64,000 nt of DNA from an uncultured Parabacteroides sp. (GCA_910577325.1 CAJTMR010000001.1:238384-302383); one strand, 5' to 3'. Counted from the stretch's first letter, positions 18,264 through 26,396 are shown. Notes: generated from the sequence alone by a model not told the origin. Numbers and translations are program-made.

Positions 18264-19148
18264 ATGAAAAGCATTTCAAGAAGAACCGCCATTAAGGCGG
18301 TTTTGGCAGGAAGTGCAGCGATGGCTGTGTCCGGTGTGGAAGCAGCAACTCCTGCAAAGAAGAAGAAAGTGGAGAAACCTGAACCATTGAAAGGCAATAT
18401 CCGTCATTCCGTGAGCAAATGGTGTTTCGGCAGCTATCCGTTGGATGAATTTTGCGAGATTTGTAAAAACATAGGAATCGAATCGATTGAACTGCTTGAC
18501 CCGAAAGACTGGCCTGTCGTGCAGAAACATGGTTTGACTGTCGCGATGGCGCAAGGTGCGGGGTTGGGGATTGACCGGGGGTTCAATGATCCTAAGTTGC
18601 ATGACGAACTGGTTGCCAGTTATGAACAAGTGATACCAATGGTGGCTGAAGCCGGACTGACGAATCTGATCTGTTTCGCCGGTCGTCGGAATGGTGTGAC
18701 CGATTTGCAGGGATGGGAAAACTGCGAAAAAGGGTTGAAGCGGCTGATACCGATAGCCGAAAAGTATAATGTCGTTCTTACGATGGAACTTCTGAACAGT
18801 ATCGGACATAAGGATTACTTGTGCGATCATACCGTTTGGGGAGCGGAACTGTGCCGCCGTATCGGCTCGCCGAACTTCAAGTTGTTGTATGATATCTATC
18901 ATATGCAGATCATGGAAGGAAACGTGATCGATCATATCCGGAAATATCACCAGTATTTCTCTCATATTCATACCGGAGGTGTTCCCGGCCGTGCGGAGAT
19001 TGACGAAACGCAGGAACTCTACTATCCGGCTATCATGAAAGCGATTGTGGAGACCGGCTATAAAGGTTTTGTCGGACAAGAGTTCGTACCGGCGCAGGAA
19101 GATAAGATCGCCTCGCTTGAAAAATGTATTCGTATCTGCGATGTGTAA
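18264..19148 (+). CDS. Tat-exported hydroxypyruvate-isomerase-like TIM-barrel protein
   Basis: A 294-residue protein. A twin-arginine signal (SRRTAIKAVLAG, Arg6-Arg7) leads to a xylose-isomerase-like TIM barrel of the hydroxypyruvate isomerase (Hyi) type. Metal and acid-base residues lie in TMELLNS, LLYDIYHMQ, HIHTGGVPGR and GQEFVP, at the positions expected in this family. Export of such a fold suggests action on an extracytoplasmic sugar derivative rather than on hydroxypyruvate. Genes of this type often occur with exported Gfo/Idh/MocA oxidoreductases such as the one at 20444. The promoter and terminator are not evident; it is likely co-transcribed from the hydrolase gene. Confidence 0.87.
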   Translation: MKSISRRTAIKAVLAGSAAMAVSGVEAATPAKKKKVEKPEPLKGNIRHSVSKWCFGSYPLDEFCEICKNIGIESIELLDPKDWPVVQKHGLTVAMAQGAGLGIDRGFNDPKLHDELVASYEQVIPMVAEAGLTNLICFAGRRNGVTDLQGWENCEKGLKRLIPIAEKYNVVLTMELLNSIGHKDYLCDHTVWGAELCRRIGSPNFKLLYDIYHMQIMEGNVIDHIRKYHQYFSHIHTGGVPGRAEIDETQELYYPAIMKAIVETGYKGFVGQEFVPAQEDKIASLEKCIRICDV

Positions 19149-19251
19149 AGGAGATAACGAATTGCCATTCGGTTATTGAGAATAGAAAATATCCGATTGA
19201 TAATGTTCAGTTGGCAATTGAGGAGAGACAATATTTAATTGTCAATTCTCA

Positions 19252-19282
19252 ATTGTCAACTGTCAATTGTTTTGTACTTTTG
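19252..19282 (+). promoter_or_regulatory. Promoter of the second YitT gene
   Basis: ATTG (19252-19255) is followed after 19 nt by TACTTTTG (19275-19282), a match to the -33/-7 consensus of Bacteroidetes. The -33 box sits in a series of TGTCAATTG-like repeats (about 19240-19270). The start codon is 24 nt downstream. Confidence 0.7.
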
Positions 19283-19305
19283 CAGCCGCATAAAATAAAC
19301 GAAGA

Positions 19306-20205
19306 ATGAAACCTACATTGTCAATGAACTCTAACCATATAATGGTCAGGGAATTAAAAGACTACCTGATGATCGCCTTGGGTATGATCTTTTACGGAAT
19401 CGGATGGACTGTTTTTTTGTTGCCAAACGATTTGCCTTCCGGGGCGGTTCCGGGTATTGCCTCTATTGTCTATTGGGGAACAGGTTTGCCGGTACAATAC
19501 ACTTATTTTGCCATCAATGCTTTCCTCTTGTTGCTTTCGCTGAAGATTTTAGGTTGGAAATTCAGCATGAAGACGGTGTATGCCGTTTTTGTCCTGACAT
19601 TTTTCCTTTCCGTGATACAGCGTTTGACTTCCGGGCTTCAACTATTGAACGACCAGCCGTTTATGGCTTGTATCTTGGGGGCTATCTTTTGCGGTAGCGG
19701 TATCGGTTTCGCTTTCACGGCAAACGGAAGTACGGGAGGTACGGATATTATTGCGGCGATTGTCAACAAATACCGGGATGTCAGCTTGGGACGTATGATT
19801 ATGTTCTGTGATATGATCATCATTGCATCCAGCTATTTGGTGTTGCATGATTTGGAGAAGGTGGTTTATGGGTATGTGACGCTTTTTGTCACAGGATATA
19901 TGATCGACCAGGTGGTCAACAGTTCTCGTCAGTCGGTTCAGTTTTTTATTATTTCCGGTAAGTATGAAGAGATCGGCAGGGAGATTAATGCTTTGCACAG
20001 AGGGGTGACTGTAATCGACGGTACTGGGCTTTATACGGGGAAGCAAGTGAAGATGATGTTTGTTTTGGCAAAGAAGAGCCAATCCAATACGATTTTCCAA
20101 ATCATCAATGATATCGATCCGAGAGCTTTCGTTTCGCAGAGTGCTGTTATCGGTGTGTACGGCGAAGGATTCGATCATTTCAAAGTGAAGAAGAAAACCA
20201 ATTGA
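19306..20205 (+). CDS. YitT family membrane protein (second copy)
   Basis: A 299-residue membrane protein with several hydrophobic segments, the signature TANGSTGGTDIIAAIVNKY and the C-terminal DUF2179 domain ending GVYGEGFDHFKVKKK. It closely parallels the gene at 352-1230 (shared QLLNDQPFM/PLLNDQPFM, RQSVQF, FVSQS/FISQS and GVYGEGFD). The transported molecule is unknown for the family. It has its own promoter and lies between two Tat-exported enzymes, but nothing shows that it works with them. The alternative start ATG 19324 would remove six residues. Confidence 0.9.
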   Translation: MKPTLSMNSNHIMVRELKDYLMIALGMIFYGIGWTVFLLPNDLPSGAVPGIASIVYWGTGLPVQYTYFAINAFLLLLSLKILGWKFSMKTVYAVFVLTFFLSVIQRLTSGLQLLNDQPFMACILGAIFCGSGIGFAFTANGSTGGTDIIAAIVNKYRDVSLGRMIMFCDMIIIASSYLVLHDLEKVVYGYVTLFVTGYMIDQVVNSSRQSVQFFIISGKYEEIGREINALHRGVTVIDGTGLYTGKQVKMMFVLAKKSQSNTIFQIINDIDPRAFVSQSAVIGVYGEGFDHFKVKKKTN

Positions 20206-20254
20206 CGCTTGGTTTTCTGTAAAAATGCACTTTATGTTCCAGGTTTTAATTGTG

Positions 20255-20287
20255 CGGCTATACGTTTCTCGAAGGAATGTATAGCCG
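20255..20287 (+). terminator. Hairpin after the second YitT gene
   Basis: CGGCTATAC (20255-20263) pairs with GTATAGCCG (20279-20287) around a 15-nt loop. It lies 50 nt after the stop. No T run follows, so termination strength is uncertain. Confidence 0.45.
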
Positions 20288-20378
20288 AAGGAGGCATCCT
20301 ATGGATAGAGTCAGACTGTTTTTTATGCCGTTTGCCAAGAAAAACATAGAGAATGCTTTTATGTAAGAAAAAAATATC

Positions 20379-20386
20379 TATTTTTG
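20379..20386 (+). promoter_or_regulatory. Candidate promoter of the Gfo/Idh/MocA gene, -7 box
   Basis: TATTTTTG matches TAnnTTTG and lies 57 nt before the chosen ATG at 20444. No good -33 box is visible. Its position argues that the upstream in-frame ATG at 20384 is not the start, since it would overlap the promoter. Confidence 0.45.
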
Positions 20387-20443
20387 TGGGGTTGTTGTTT
20401 TTATGTGCACGCAAACATTAATAATTTATCTAATATATTTACC

Positions 20444-21880
20444 ATGAAATCTGAAGATATTTCACGTCGCTCGTTCCTGAAACGGGCAGCCGCCCTTTCT
20501 GCTGCGGCAGCAATTCCTTCTTTTTGGATTCCGTCCAAGGCCAATGCCATGCCTGGTGTTCCTTTTGTCAGTGCCAACGAAAAAGTGAGAATCGCTTTTA
20601 TCGGTATCGGTAACCGTGGAGGCGAGATTGCACGCGAACTGTATAAAACCGGTTTGTGCGAGGTCGTTGCACTTTGTGATGTAGATATGGGAGCTCCTCA
20701 TACCCAGAAACTTATTTCCATGTTCCCGAAAGTGCCGCGTTTTCAGGATTTCCGCCAGATGTTCGACAAGATGGCCGATAAGATCGACGCAGTGACAGTC
20801 GGTACTCCCGACCATTCTCATTTCCCGATCACGATCGAGGCGATGGCTCATGGAAAACATGTATATGTAGAAAAACCGATGGCCCGCACCTTCCAGGAAA
20901 TCGAAGTGATGATGCGTGCCGAAAAGAAATTCGGTGTCGTTACCCAAATGGGTAACCAAGGTCATTCCGAAGCCAACTATTTCCAGTTCAAGGCATGGAA
21001 GGAAGCCGGCCTGATCAAAGACGTTACCGCTATCACGGCTCACATGAATTCTCCGCGTCGTTGGCACAACTGGAATCCGAACATCACGCACATGCCTATG
21101 GGCGAACCGGTTCCCGAGACATTGGATTGGGATACTTGGTTAGGCGTTTGTCCGTTCCACGAATATAATCATGATTACCATTTGGGACAGTGGCGTTGCT
21201 GGTACGATTTCGGTATGGGCGCGCTGGGTGACTGGGGTGCTCACATCATCGATACTGCCCACGAATTCCTGGAACTTGGTCTGCCGACGGAAGTAAACCC
21301 GTTGTATCTGAAAGATCACAATCCGTTCTTCTTCCCGATGTCTTCCCGTATCCTGTTCAGATTCCCGGAAAGAAAAGAAATGCCGGCTGTCGATATTACT
21401 TGGTATGACGGTCTGGATAATATTCCTCCTGTTCCTGAAAACTACGGTTCTTCCGATGTCGATCCGAATATCCCGACGGTTGCCGGTGGCAAACTTCAGT
21501 TGGCTAAATTGAACCCGGGTAAGGAAATCTATACGAAAACTCTGACATTCAAAGGCGGTTCCCATGGCAGTACCTTGTCTGTGATTCCTGATCAGGTAGC
21601 TAAGGATATGAATCCGAAGTTGCCGGAATACCAGAAGAGCCCGTCTAACCACTACGCGAACTTCCTGCTGGCTTGCCAAGGCAAGGAAAAGACGCGTTCT
21701 CCGTTCTCTATCGCAGGGCCGTTGAGCCAGGTATTCTGCCTTGGCGTGTTGGCACAGCGCATGAACCGCAAGATCGTGTTCGACCGCGACCTGAAACAGA
21801 TCGTGAACGATCCGGTTATGAACCAGATGCTGGTCGGCGAAATGCCGCGTAAAGGCTGGGAACAGTATTACAATATTTAA
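20444..21880 (+). CDS. Tat-exported Gfo/Idh/MocA family oxidoreductase
   Basis: A 478-residue protein with a twin-arginine signal (SRRSFLKRAAALSAAAAIP), then a Rossmann domain with GIGNRGGEIA and the family motif VEKPMAR. The C-terminal alpha/beta dimerisation domain contains the histidine-rich region HDYHLGQWRCWYDFG..GDWGAHIIDTAHE given here in pieces, typical of the exported bacterial subgroup. These enzymes carry a tightly bound NAD(P) and oxidise or rearrange sugars, in some members at the 3-hydroxyl of glycosides. ATG 20444 is chosen because it places the Tat motif near the N-terminus. A strong terminator follows after 9 nt. Confidence 0.93.
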   Translation: MKSEDISRRSFLKRAAALSAAAAIPSFWIPSKANAMPGVPFVSANEKVRIAFIGIGNRGGEIARELYKTGLCEVVALCDVDMGAPHTQKLISMFPKVPRFQDFRQMFDKMADKIDAVTVGTPDHSHFPITIEAMAHGKHVYVEKPMARTFQEIEVMMRAEKKFGVVTQMGNQGHSEANYFQFKAWKEAGLIKDVTAITAHMNSPRRWHNWNPNITHMPMGEPVPETLDWDTWLGVCPFHEYNHDYHLGQWRCWYDFGMGALGDWGAHIIDTAHEFLELGLPTEVNPLYLKDHNPFFFPMSSRILFRFPERKEMPAVDITWYDGLDNIPPVPENYGSSDVDPNIPTVAGGKLQLAKLNPGKEIYTKTLTFKGGSHGSTLSVIPDQVAKDMNPKLPEYQKSPSNHYANFLLACQGKEKTRSPFSIAGPLSQVFCLGVLAQRMNRKIVFDRDLKQIVNDPVMNQMLVGEMPRKGWEQYYNI

Positions 21881-21889
21881 TAATGTGGG

Positions 21890-21915
21890 GGAGGGCGGGT
21901 CTCGCCCTCCTTTTT
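21890..21915 (+). terminator. Rho-independent terminator of the Gfo/Idh/MocA gene
   Basis: GGAGGGCG (21890-21897) and CGCCCTCC (21903-21910) form a GC-rich stem with a 5-nt loop, followed by TTTTT. Confidence 0.9.
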
Positions 21916-21963
21916 GCAAAGATAGTTTCTAAGATCGTTATTCATAACGGTTGATTGTTAGAG

Positions 21964-22001
21964 AAGGCAAGCTTGTCGGGTAAGCTTGCCTTTCTTTTTT
22001 T
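21964..22001 (+). terminator. Second rho-independent terminator
   Basis: AAGGCAAGCTT (21964-21974) and AAGCTTGCCTT (21982-21992) pair perfectly around a 7-nt loop, followed by TCTTTTTTT. It lies just before the promoter of the DUF4271 operon and insulates it from upstream transcription. Confidence 0.88.
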
Positions 22002-22004
22002 GAT

Positions 22005-22012
22005 TATCTTTG
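22005..22012 (+). promoter_or_regulatory. Promoter of the DUF4271-hemD-rnpA operon, -7 box
   Basis: TATCTTTG matches TAnnTTTG, immediately after the terminator T run and 22 nt before ATG 22034. A CTTG at 21985-21988 is 16 nt upstream, closer than the usual 19-21 nt. Confidence 0.6.
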
Positions 22013-22033
22013 CACCTGTAATATGCAGGGAAC

Positions 22034-22762
22034 ATGAATATATTTGAAGGATATGTGGGCATTCGCTTATGGGACGAACAGTTGGTGGATGATGTCATCT
22101 TCTCCCTGCTGTTATTTCTGTTTGTTGTTTTTTCTTTTGTATTCCGGGCGAATTTTCAACTGTTTGTGAAGATGTTGAAAGATGCTTTCCTTGTGAAGGA
22201 AAGGCAGAATCTTTTTGACGATGTGGTGGGAAAGAATGTTTTCTTTTTCCGTAATTTCATGACATTGCAAGCATTGTTCCTTTCGAGTATCGCCCTGATA
22301 GCGATCGGCAGGATATACGGATTTGTGAATTATGTGGAATGGCAGGCGGTTTTATCGGCAATTGGAACGTTTTTTTGTATCTTGTTCCTGTTTTATCAGT
22401 TTAAACAATGTTGCTATTATCTTCTGGGTAGTGTGTTTGCCGACCCGAATAAATATAAGTTATGGAAGACGAATTATAATGCCATTATGGGGATTTGGGG
22501 AGTGTCTTTGTATGTTCCGGTTTTGTGGTTGGTGTTTGTCGGGACACACGTAACTATACCGATAACAATGTTTTGCATTCTCTATATTTTATGTCGTTTT
22601 GTAATAATTTATAAGACAATACGGATATTTCACAAGAAAAGTACTGGTTTATTGTATATAAGTTTGTACCTTTGCACCCAAGAAATTTTACCTCTGGTAT
22701 TTTTGTACGAAGGTATGGTTTATTTGTATAACTTTATCGAGACAAGTACTCTATGGCATTGA
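22034..22762 (+). CDS. DUF4271 family integral membrane protein
   Basis: A 242-residue multi-pass membrane protein with about six hydrophobic segments (for example DVIFSLLLFLFVVFSFVF and the C-terminal ILPLVFLYEGMVYLYNF). Bacteroidetes keep a DUF4271 gene directly in front of hemD, as here, where the two reading frames overlap by 10 nt. No enzymatic motif is visible and the role is unknown. Its fixed position suggests translational coupling with hemD. It is the first gene of a compact run that continues to tyrS. Confidence 0.85.
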   Translation: MNIFEGYVGIRLWDEQLVDDVIFSLLLFLFVVFSFVFRANFQLFVKMLKDAFLVKERQNLFDDVVGKNVFFFRNFMTLQALFLSSIALIAIGRIYGFVNYVEWQAVLSAIGTFFCILFLFYQFKQCCYYLLGSVFADPNKYKLWKTNYNAIMGIWGVSLYVPVLWLVFVGTHVTIPITMFCILYILCRFVIIYKTIRIFHKKSTGLLYISLYLCTQEILPLVFLYEGMVYLYNFIETSTLWH

Positions 22763-23526
22763 ACATCAAAAAGTTGCTGGTATCACAACCGAAGCCTGCA
22801 TCCGAGAAGTCCCCGTATTTCGACATTGCAGAGAAGTATGGAGTTGAGATTGACTTCCGTCCATTCATTAAAGTAGAACCTCTTTCATCTAAGGAGTTCA
22901 GACAGCAGAAAATTTCTATTTTGGATCATACGGCTGTTGTTTTTACGGCTCGTACGGCGATCGACCATTTCTTTCACTTGTGTGAGGAACTGCGTGTTGC
23001 CATTCCTGAAACGATGAAGTATTTCTGTATGACTGAAGCCATTGCTGTATATTTGCAAAAATATATTGTGTATAGAAAGCGTAAAATCTTTTTTGGTCAG
23101 ACCGGGAAGCTGGATGATCTGGTTACGGTTATCGGCAAGCATGCGAAAGAAAAATATCTTGTGCCTGTTTCTGACGTGCATAAAGATGATTTGTTAACTA
23201 TGTTGGAGGCGAAGAAGATCTCTTTTACGAAAGCTGTTATGTATCGCACCGTAAGCAATGATTTCTCCAAAGAAGAGAAGTTCGATTATGATATGCTGGT
23301 ATTTTTCAGCCCATCGGGAATTTCTTCTCTGCTGAAGAACTTCCCGAATTTTAAACAAGAAGATATAAAGATCGGATGTTTTGGCCCGACAACAGCCAAA
23401 GCGGTTAAGGATGCCGGTTTGCGTCTGGATGTGGAAGCTCCGACTCCCGAAGCTCCGTCTATGACGGCTGCCCTTGAATTGTATCTGAAAAAAGAGATGG
23501 GTAGTAACAAAAAGAATGGTAAATAG
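22753..23526 (+). CDS. hemD: Uroporphyrinogen-III synthase
   Basis: A 257-residue cytoplasmic protein of the HemD fold. It should close hydroxymethylbilane into uroporphyrinogen III in tetrapyrrole synthesis. Family features are VVFTARTAIDHFFHL in the first half, and FFSPSGISSLLKNFP with IGCFGPTTAKAVKDAGLRLDV split across the second half; the latter correspond to the S/T-x-x-x and G-x-T-A motifs of HemD. Sequence conservation in this family is low, and the DUF4271 neighbour strengthens the call. It overlaps rnpA by 11 nt. Confidence 0.88.
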   Translation: MALNIKKLLVSQPKPASEKSPYFDIAEKYGVEIDFRPFIKVEPLSSKEFRQQKISILDHTAVVFTARTAIDHFFHLCEELRVAIPETMKYFCMTEAIAVYLQKYIVYRKRKIFFGQTGKLDDLVTVIGKHAKEKYLVPVSDVHKDDLLTMLEAKKISFTKAVMYRTVSNDFSKEEKFDYDMLVFFSPSGISSLLKNFPNFKQEDIKIGCFGPTTAKAVKDAGLRLDVEAPTPEAPSMTAALELYLKKEMGSNKKNGK

Positions 23527-23902
23527 AAGGTATACCCTTTCAAAAGAAGAGCGTCTGTCGTGGAAACGTTACATTGACCTGCTGTTTGCAAAAGGGCAAT
23601 CGTTTGTGGCGTTTCCACTGCGGGTCGTTTATCTGCCGATAGAAGAGGAGGTATCGGCTCCGGTTTCCATCCTGGTTAGTGTCCCTAAAAAGAAATTCAA
23701 GCGTGCCGTAAAACGGAACCTGATCAAACGTCAGGTCCGCGAGACTTATCGGGTACGTAAATATGACCTGATCGATCCGTTACTGGAAAAAAACAAGCGT
23801 ATGCTGGTTGCTTTCCTCTATTTGGACAAGGAGATCCATCCTTTTGCCGATATGGAAAAAGCCATGACAAAAGCATTGAACGTACTTCGCGACAAAGCAT
23901 GA
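23516..23902 (+). CDS. rnpA: Ribonuclease P protein component
   Basis: A 128-residue basic protein. The RNR motif region reads RAVKRNLIKRQVRETYR and is preceded by SVPKKKFK, as in bacterial RnpA. It assists the catalytic RNA in removing 5' leaders from tRNA precursors. The start ATG lies inside the end of hemD, and the gene overlaps yidD by 4 nt (ATGA), which implies coupled translation. Confidence 0.95.
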   Translation: MVNRRYTLSKEERLSWKRYIDLLFAKGQSFVAFPLRVVYLPIEEEVSAPVSILVSVPKKKFKRAVKRNLIKRQVRETYRVRKYDLIDPLLEKNKRMLVAFLYLDKEIHPFADMEKAMTKALNVLRDKA

Positions 23903-24123
23903 TAAAGCGATTTTTTACTTTCTTTCTGTTGTTGCCGGTCTATTTCTATAAATATTGCATCTCTCCCATGACGCCGGCATCGTGCAGGTACACGCCAACT
24001 TGCTCCGGATATGCCGTGCAGGCTCTCAAAAAACATGGTCCGGTAAAAGGATTGTATTTAGCAGTCAAACGTATTCTTCGCTGCCACCCTTGGGGAGGAA
24101 GCGGATATGATCCCGTACCGTAG
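23899..24123 (+). CDS. yidD: Membrane protein insertion efficiency factor YidD
   Basis: A 74-residue protein with the full family pattern: an N-terminal hydrophobic stretch FFLLLPVYFYKYCISP, then CRYTPTCSGYAVQAL and the C-terminal RCHPWGGSGYDPVP. YidD proteins are short, membrane-associated and help insertase-dependent protein insertion. The neighbouring rnpA matches the usual gene order in many bacteria. Only 3 nt separate it from the next gene. Confidence 0.95.
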   Translation: MIKRFFTFFLLLPVYFYKYCISPMTPASCRYTPTCSGYAVQALKKHGPVKGLYLAVKRILRCHPWGGSGYDPVP

Positions 24124-24126
24124 AGT

Positions 24127-24801
24127 ATGGTTTATTACGATATACATACCCATCATTTGCCCGTTCATCCGGAAGACGTCGCCATCGTTAACTGTCTTGT
24201 TCCCGTGTTCGGCGCTGGATCGCGTTCGGAGCAGGCCATATCGCGATTAAACGTGGGAACGGGGCTGTTCCGTTCTGTCGGCATTCATCCCTGGTATATA
24301 TATAATGTAGAAGAACAGGTTGCCGAACTGAAACGGCAGGCCTCATTTGCGGATGTAGTGGCAATTGGCGAAACGGGCTTGGATAAAGGTGCGCAGGCTC
24401 CGTTGGACTGTCAGCAGGAAATCTTCAAGGCATCGGCGTCTTTTGCCGAGAATGCCGGCATCTTTTTAATCATTCATTGCGTGAAAGCCTGGGACGAACT
24501 AATTGCCTTGAAAAAAGAACTGAAGCCCCGTGTACCGTGGATTATACACGGTTTTCGTGGCAATGCCACATTAGCCGGACAACTTATCCGGCAGGGCTTT
24601 TATCTTTCCTTTGGCGAGCATTTCAATCCCGGAGCCGTACGCAAAGCATGGCCCGGCCGCTTGTTTGCCGAAACGGACGATCGCGAAATCGATATCCGTA
24701 CCGTCTACCGGAACCTTTCGGCTTCCCTGGATATTCGACCTGAACAGTTCGCCGGGCAGATTGCTGAAAACGTCCGCGATATTCTTCATTTTCAATTATA
24801 A
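24127..24801 (+). CDS. TatD family metal-dependent hydrolase
   Basis: A 224-residue TIM-barrel hydrolase. The N-terminal metal site is YDIHTHH (near residues 4-10), GIHPWY follows in the first third, and the conserved glutamate is in IGETGLDKGA. HCVKAWDEL and WIIHGFRGN carry further histidines, and the last metal aspartate is in FAETDDREIDI. TatD proteins are DNases or nucleic-acid quality-control exonucleases in the cytoplasm. It is shorter than the roughly 260 residues of E. coli TatD, as is common for Bacteroidetes members. It is co-transcribed with yidD. Confidence 0.9.
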   Translation: MVYYDIHTHHLPVHPEDVAIVNCLVPVFGAGSRSEQAISRLNVGTGLFRSVGIHPWYIYNVEEQVAELKRQASFADVVAIGETGLDKGAQAPLDCQQEIFKASASFAENAGIFLIIHCVKAWDELIALKKELKPRVPWIIHGFRGNATLAGQLIRQGFYLSFGEHFNPGAVRKAWPGRLFAETDDREIDIRTVYRNLSASLDIRPEQFAGQIAENVRDILHFQL

Positions 24802-24806
24802 AGTCG

Positions 24807-24814
24807 TACCTTTG
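24807..24814 (+). promoter_or_regulatory. Candidate tyrS promoter, -7 box
   Basis: TACCTTTG matches TAnnTTTG, 33 nt before the tyrS ATG and just after the tatD stop. No TTG box is evident at the usual distance. Confidence 0.5.
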
Positions 24815-24846
24815 CCGGCATTCAATTAATACTATAATCTAAAACG

Positions 24847-26139
24847 ATGAATTTTGTTGAAGAATTAACATGGAGGGGCATGATCGCTGATATGATGCCC
24901 GGAACAGAAGAACAGTTGCAAAAAGAGATGACTTCTGCTTATGTAGGTATTGACCCGACGGCTGACTCATTACATATCGGTCACCTGGTATCGGTTATGA
25001 TGCTGAAACATCTCCAACGTGCAGGACACCGTCCTATTGCTCTGGTCGGCGGAGCTACCGGTATGATCGGAGACCCTTCAATGAAGTCGGCCGAACGTAA
25101 CCTGCTCGATGAAGCGACGCTTCGTCATAACCAGGATAGCATTAAGAAGCAGTTGTCCAAGTTTTTGGATTTCGATTCGGATGCGCCTAATGCTGCCAAG
25201 TTGGTAAACAATTACGACTGGATGAAGGATTATTCTTTCCTGAATTTTATTCGTGATATCGGCAAACATATCACTGTTAACTATATGATGGCTAAAGAAT
25301 CCGTTAAAAAACGCCTGAGCCGCGAATCTTCCGTCGGCATGTCGTTTACGGAATTCTCTTACCAGTTGCTCCAGGGATACGATTATATGTATCTGTATGA
25401 ACACGAAGGCTGCCGCCTGCAAATGGGAGGAACCGACCAGTGGGGTAACATCACGACCGGTACGGAACTGATCCGCCGTAAGCTGGGCGGTGAGGCTTAT
25501 GCTTTGACCTGCCCGTTGATTACGAAAGCCGACGGAGGCAAGTTCGGCAAGACCGAGTCCGGCAACGTCTGGCTGGACCGCCGTTATACATCTCCTTACA
25601 AATTCTACCAGTTCTGGCTGAACGTGAGCGATGCCGATGCTGCCAAATATATCAAGATATTTACCGATCTGCCTAAGGAAGAAATCGATGCCCTGATCAA
25701 GGAACAGGAAGAAGCGCCGCATCTTCGTCCGTTGCAGAAACGTTTGGCAAAGGAAGTGACGGTCATGGTTCATTCCCGGGAAGATTACGATGCTGCCGTC
25801 GAGGCTTCCAACATCCTGTTCGGAAACTCTACGTCGGAAGCATTGAAACATTTGGACGAACAGACATTGTTGGATGTGTTCAACGGTGTTCCCCAGTTCG
25901 AAGTTTCCCGTGAAGAGTTGAGTGCCGGCGTAAAGGCGATCGACCTGTTCACTGAAAAGGCGGCGATTTTCCCGTCAAAAGGTGAAATGCGCAAGCTGGT
26001 TCAGAGTGGCGGTATCAGTGTAAACAAGGAAAAACTGACGGATCAGGATATGGTCATCGACTGTTCTTCCCTGCTGGATGAGAAATATTTGTTGGTTCAG
26101 AGAGGTAAGAAGAATTACTATTTACTGATTGTAAAGTAA
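24847..26139 (+). CDS. tyrS: Tyrosyl-tRNA synthetase
   Basis: A 430-residue class I aminoacyl-tRNA synthetase. The HIGH motif is HIGH at residues 43-46 after GIDPTADSL. The tyrosine-binding region has YQLLQGYDYMYL and GGTDQWGNI. The KMSKS equivalent is KFGKTESGN. The C-terminal S4-like RNA-binding domain includes LVQSGGISVNKEKLTD. It charges tRNA-Tyr with tyrosine. Spacing suggests its own promoter, followed by tRNA-Gln. Confidence 0.97.
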   Translation: MNFVEELTWRGMIADMMPGTEEQLQKEMTSAYVGIDPTADSLHIGHLVSVMMLKHLQRAGHRPIALVGGATGMIGDPSMKSAERNLLDEATLRHNQDSIKKQLSKFLDFDSDAPNAAKLVNNYDWMKDYSFLNFIRDIGKHITVNYMMAKESVKKRLSRESSVGMSFTEFSYQLLQGYDYMYLYEHEGCRLQMGGTDQWGNITTGTELIRRKLGGEAYALTCPLITKADGGKFGKTESGNVWLDRRYTSPYKFYQFWLNVSDADAAKYIKIFTDLPKEEIDALIKEQEEAPHLRPLQKRLAKEVTVMVHSREDYDAAVEASNILFGNSTSEALKHLDEQTLLDVFNGVPQFEVSREELSAGVKAIDLFTEKAAIFPSKGEMRKLVQSGGISVNKEKLTDQDMVIDCSSLLDEKYLLVQRGKKNYYLLIVK

Positions 26140-26157
26140 GATTTTCGTATAAAAATA

Positions 26158-26188
26158 CTTGCAAGGTAAGATTTTATTCTTACCTTTG
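26158..26188 (+). promoter_or_regulatory. tRNA-Gln promoter lying inside a hairpin
   Basis: CTTG (26158-26161), a 19-nt spacer and TACCTTTG (26181-26188) match the Bacteroidetes promoter pattern. The -7 box is also the right arm of a hairpin: GCAA-GGTAAGA (26161-26171) pairs with TCTTACC-TTGC (26178-26189) with one bulged T. The same bases could therefore end tyrS transcription and start that of the tRNA. Confidence 0.7.
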
Positions 26189-26213
26189 CAACGCTTTAGA
26201 TAAAGCACCGGAT

Positions 26214-26284
26214 TGTCTCATGGTGTAATGGTAGCACTACAGTTTTTGGTTCTGTCTGTCGAGGTTCGAATCCTCGTGAGACAA
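26214..26284 (+). tRNA. tRNA-Gln (anticodon TTG)
   Basis: The acceptor arms TGTCTCA and TGAGACA pair completely. The T arm is CGAGG-TTCGAAT-CCTCG, and the anticodon loop TTTTGGT contains TTG. The gene is 71 nt with discriminator A, and CCA is not encoded. A promoter precedes it and a terminator follows 14 nt downstream. Confidence 0.95.
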
Positions 26285-26297
26285 CTCACAATCGAAG

Positions 26298-26340
26298 AAA
26301 GCCGTTTATTATCAGTAAGATAGTAGACGGCTTTTCTTTT
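26298..26340 (+). terminator. Terminator after tRNA-Gln
   Basis: AAAGCCGT (26298-26305) pairs with ACGGCTTT (26327-26334), and the stem ends in TTCTTTT. The convergent GNAT gene ends at 26397, so it may serve both directions. Confidence 0.8.
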
Positions 26341-26396
26341 ATTCTTATGCTTTTCTGCCCGATTTGGGGCTGTATACAATTTTGAAGTCCGTTTTA

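Noticed and set aside
21140..21919. Minus-strand frame opposite the Gfo/Idh/MocA gene
   Set aside because: Antisense shadow; it also runs through the terminator.
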